DNA of 6,562 nt from an uncultured Oscillospiraceae bacterium (GTDB lineage: Bacteria > Bacillota > Clostridia > Oscillospirales > Oscillospiraceae): positions 1 through 6,562 of the forward strand of contig CAJOOV010000112.1 of assembly GCA_905236265.1 (NCBI GenBank), given 5' to 3'. The notes beneath the pieces were generated by a model. That model searched no databases and had not been told where the DNA came from. It saw nothing but the letters and a program-made list of their open reading frames with translations. Below, piece by piece: positions 6,454 through 6,562 of the stretch (position 1 is the first letter of the stretch; the number at the start of each line of letters is the position of its first letter). A program made the position numbers and the translations under genes.

Positions 6454-6472
6454 TTCCGCCCGAAGGGCGGAA
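6454..6472 (+). terminator. Short GC-rich hairpin 45 nt after the PHP gene
   Basis: TTCCGCCC (6454-6461) pairs with GGGCGGAA (6465-6472) around GAA; the innermost pair may open to leave a CGAAG loop. The next bases are TAGAGTCAAATC, and a T-run begins only at 6486, so as an intrinsic terminator it is non-canonical. It may protect the 3' end of the phosphatase mRNA. Confidence 0.35.
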
Positions 6473-6484
6473 TAGAGTCAAATC

Positions 6485-6517
6485 ATTTTTGTACCGAATT
6501 CAGTTCGGTGCAAAAAT
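6485..6517. repeat. 33-nt inverted repeat (14-bp arms, 5-nt loop)
   Basis: ATTTTTGTACCGAA (6485-6498) pairs with TTCGGTGCAAAAAT (6504-6517) around TTCAG. All 14 positions pair, one as a T-G wobble. Because the T-run is in the left arm and the A-run in the right arm, both strands give the same shape and neither gives a terminator tail. This resembles a mobile or dispersed palindromic element more than a termination signal, but only one copy is present in the window. Confidence 0.6.
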
Positions 6518-6562
6518 ACCTCTATCCATGCAAGTGTGCGACCAAAGGGAGTGCGCGCAGCA

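Larger units (their letters stand above)
6410..6562. other. Non-coding tail with two hairpins
   Basis: No convincing gene lies between the PHP stop codon and the window edge. The stretch holds a short GC hairpin at 6454-6472 and a longer AT-flanked palindrome at 6485-6517, listed separately. The final bases (6535-6562) are GC-rich and structureless by eye. It could be the start of a dispersed intergenic repeat or the upstream region of a gene beyond the edge. Confidence 0.5.

Noticed and set aside
6470..6562. Short leftward open frame starting at the ATG in the right-hand tail
   Set aside because: It stops after about nine codons inside the palindrome, with no ribosome binding site.

Overview
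The window looks like a GC-rich Gram-positive anaerobe of the class Clostridia, probably a gut Oscillospirales-type bacterium. This rests on strong AGGAGG ribosome binding sites, compact operons, GC-rich codon choice and the protein types; it is an inference, as no taxonomic marker is present. All five complete genes are on the + strand; one partial gene lies on the - strand.

Left region (1-1775, - strand): the N-terminal 591 codons of a family GH2 (LacZ-type) beta-galactosidase, cut by the window edge. It has its own ribosome binding site and a plausible promoter.

Divergent intergenic region (1776-1975): about 200 bp holding a leftward promoter for lacZ and an excellent rightward promoter (TTGCAC, 17 bp, TATAAT) for the next operon.

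Central region (1976-5469): a four-gene operon with gaps of only 2-3 nt, ordered small-large-small-large. All four encode the LeuC/LeuD branch of the aconitase superfamily (isopropylmalate-isomerase-type [4Fe-4S] hydro-lyases). Every core catalytic residue and iron-sulphur cysteine I can place is kept, so two active enzymes are expected. The first large subunit departs from the second, and from the consensus as I recall it, at several active-site-adjacent motifs, so the two enzymes may use different substrates. No leuA, leuB or ilv gene is visible, so leucine biosynthesis is the default reading for one pair but is not proven for either.

Right region (5470-6562): a perfect 14-bp GAAA-loop hairpin whose T-tract lies on the - strand side, a second imperfect hairpin, then a separate promoter and a PHP-family phosphoesterase resembling histidinol-phosphatase (HisJ/HisK), with no other histidine gene nearby. 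The last 150 bp are non-coding and hold two hairpins that may belong to a dispersed repeat.

The main point of interest is the duplicated, small-subunit-first hydro-lyase cassette with its divergent first large subunit.
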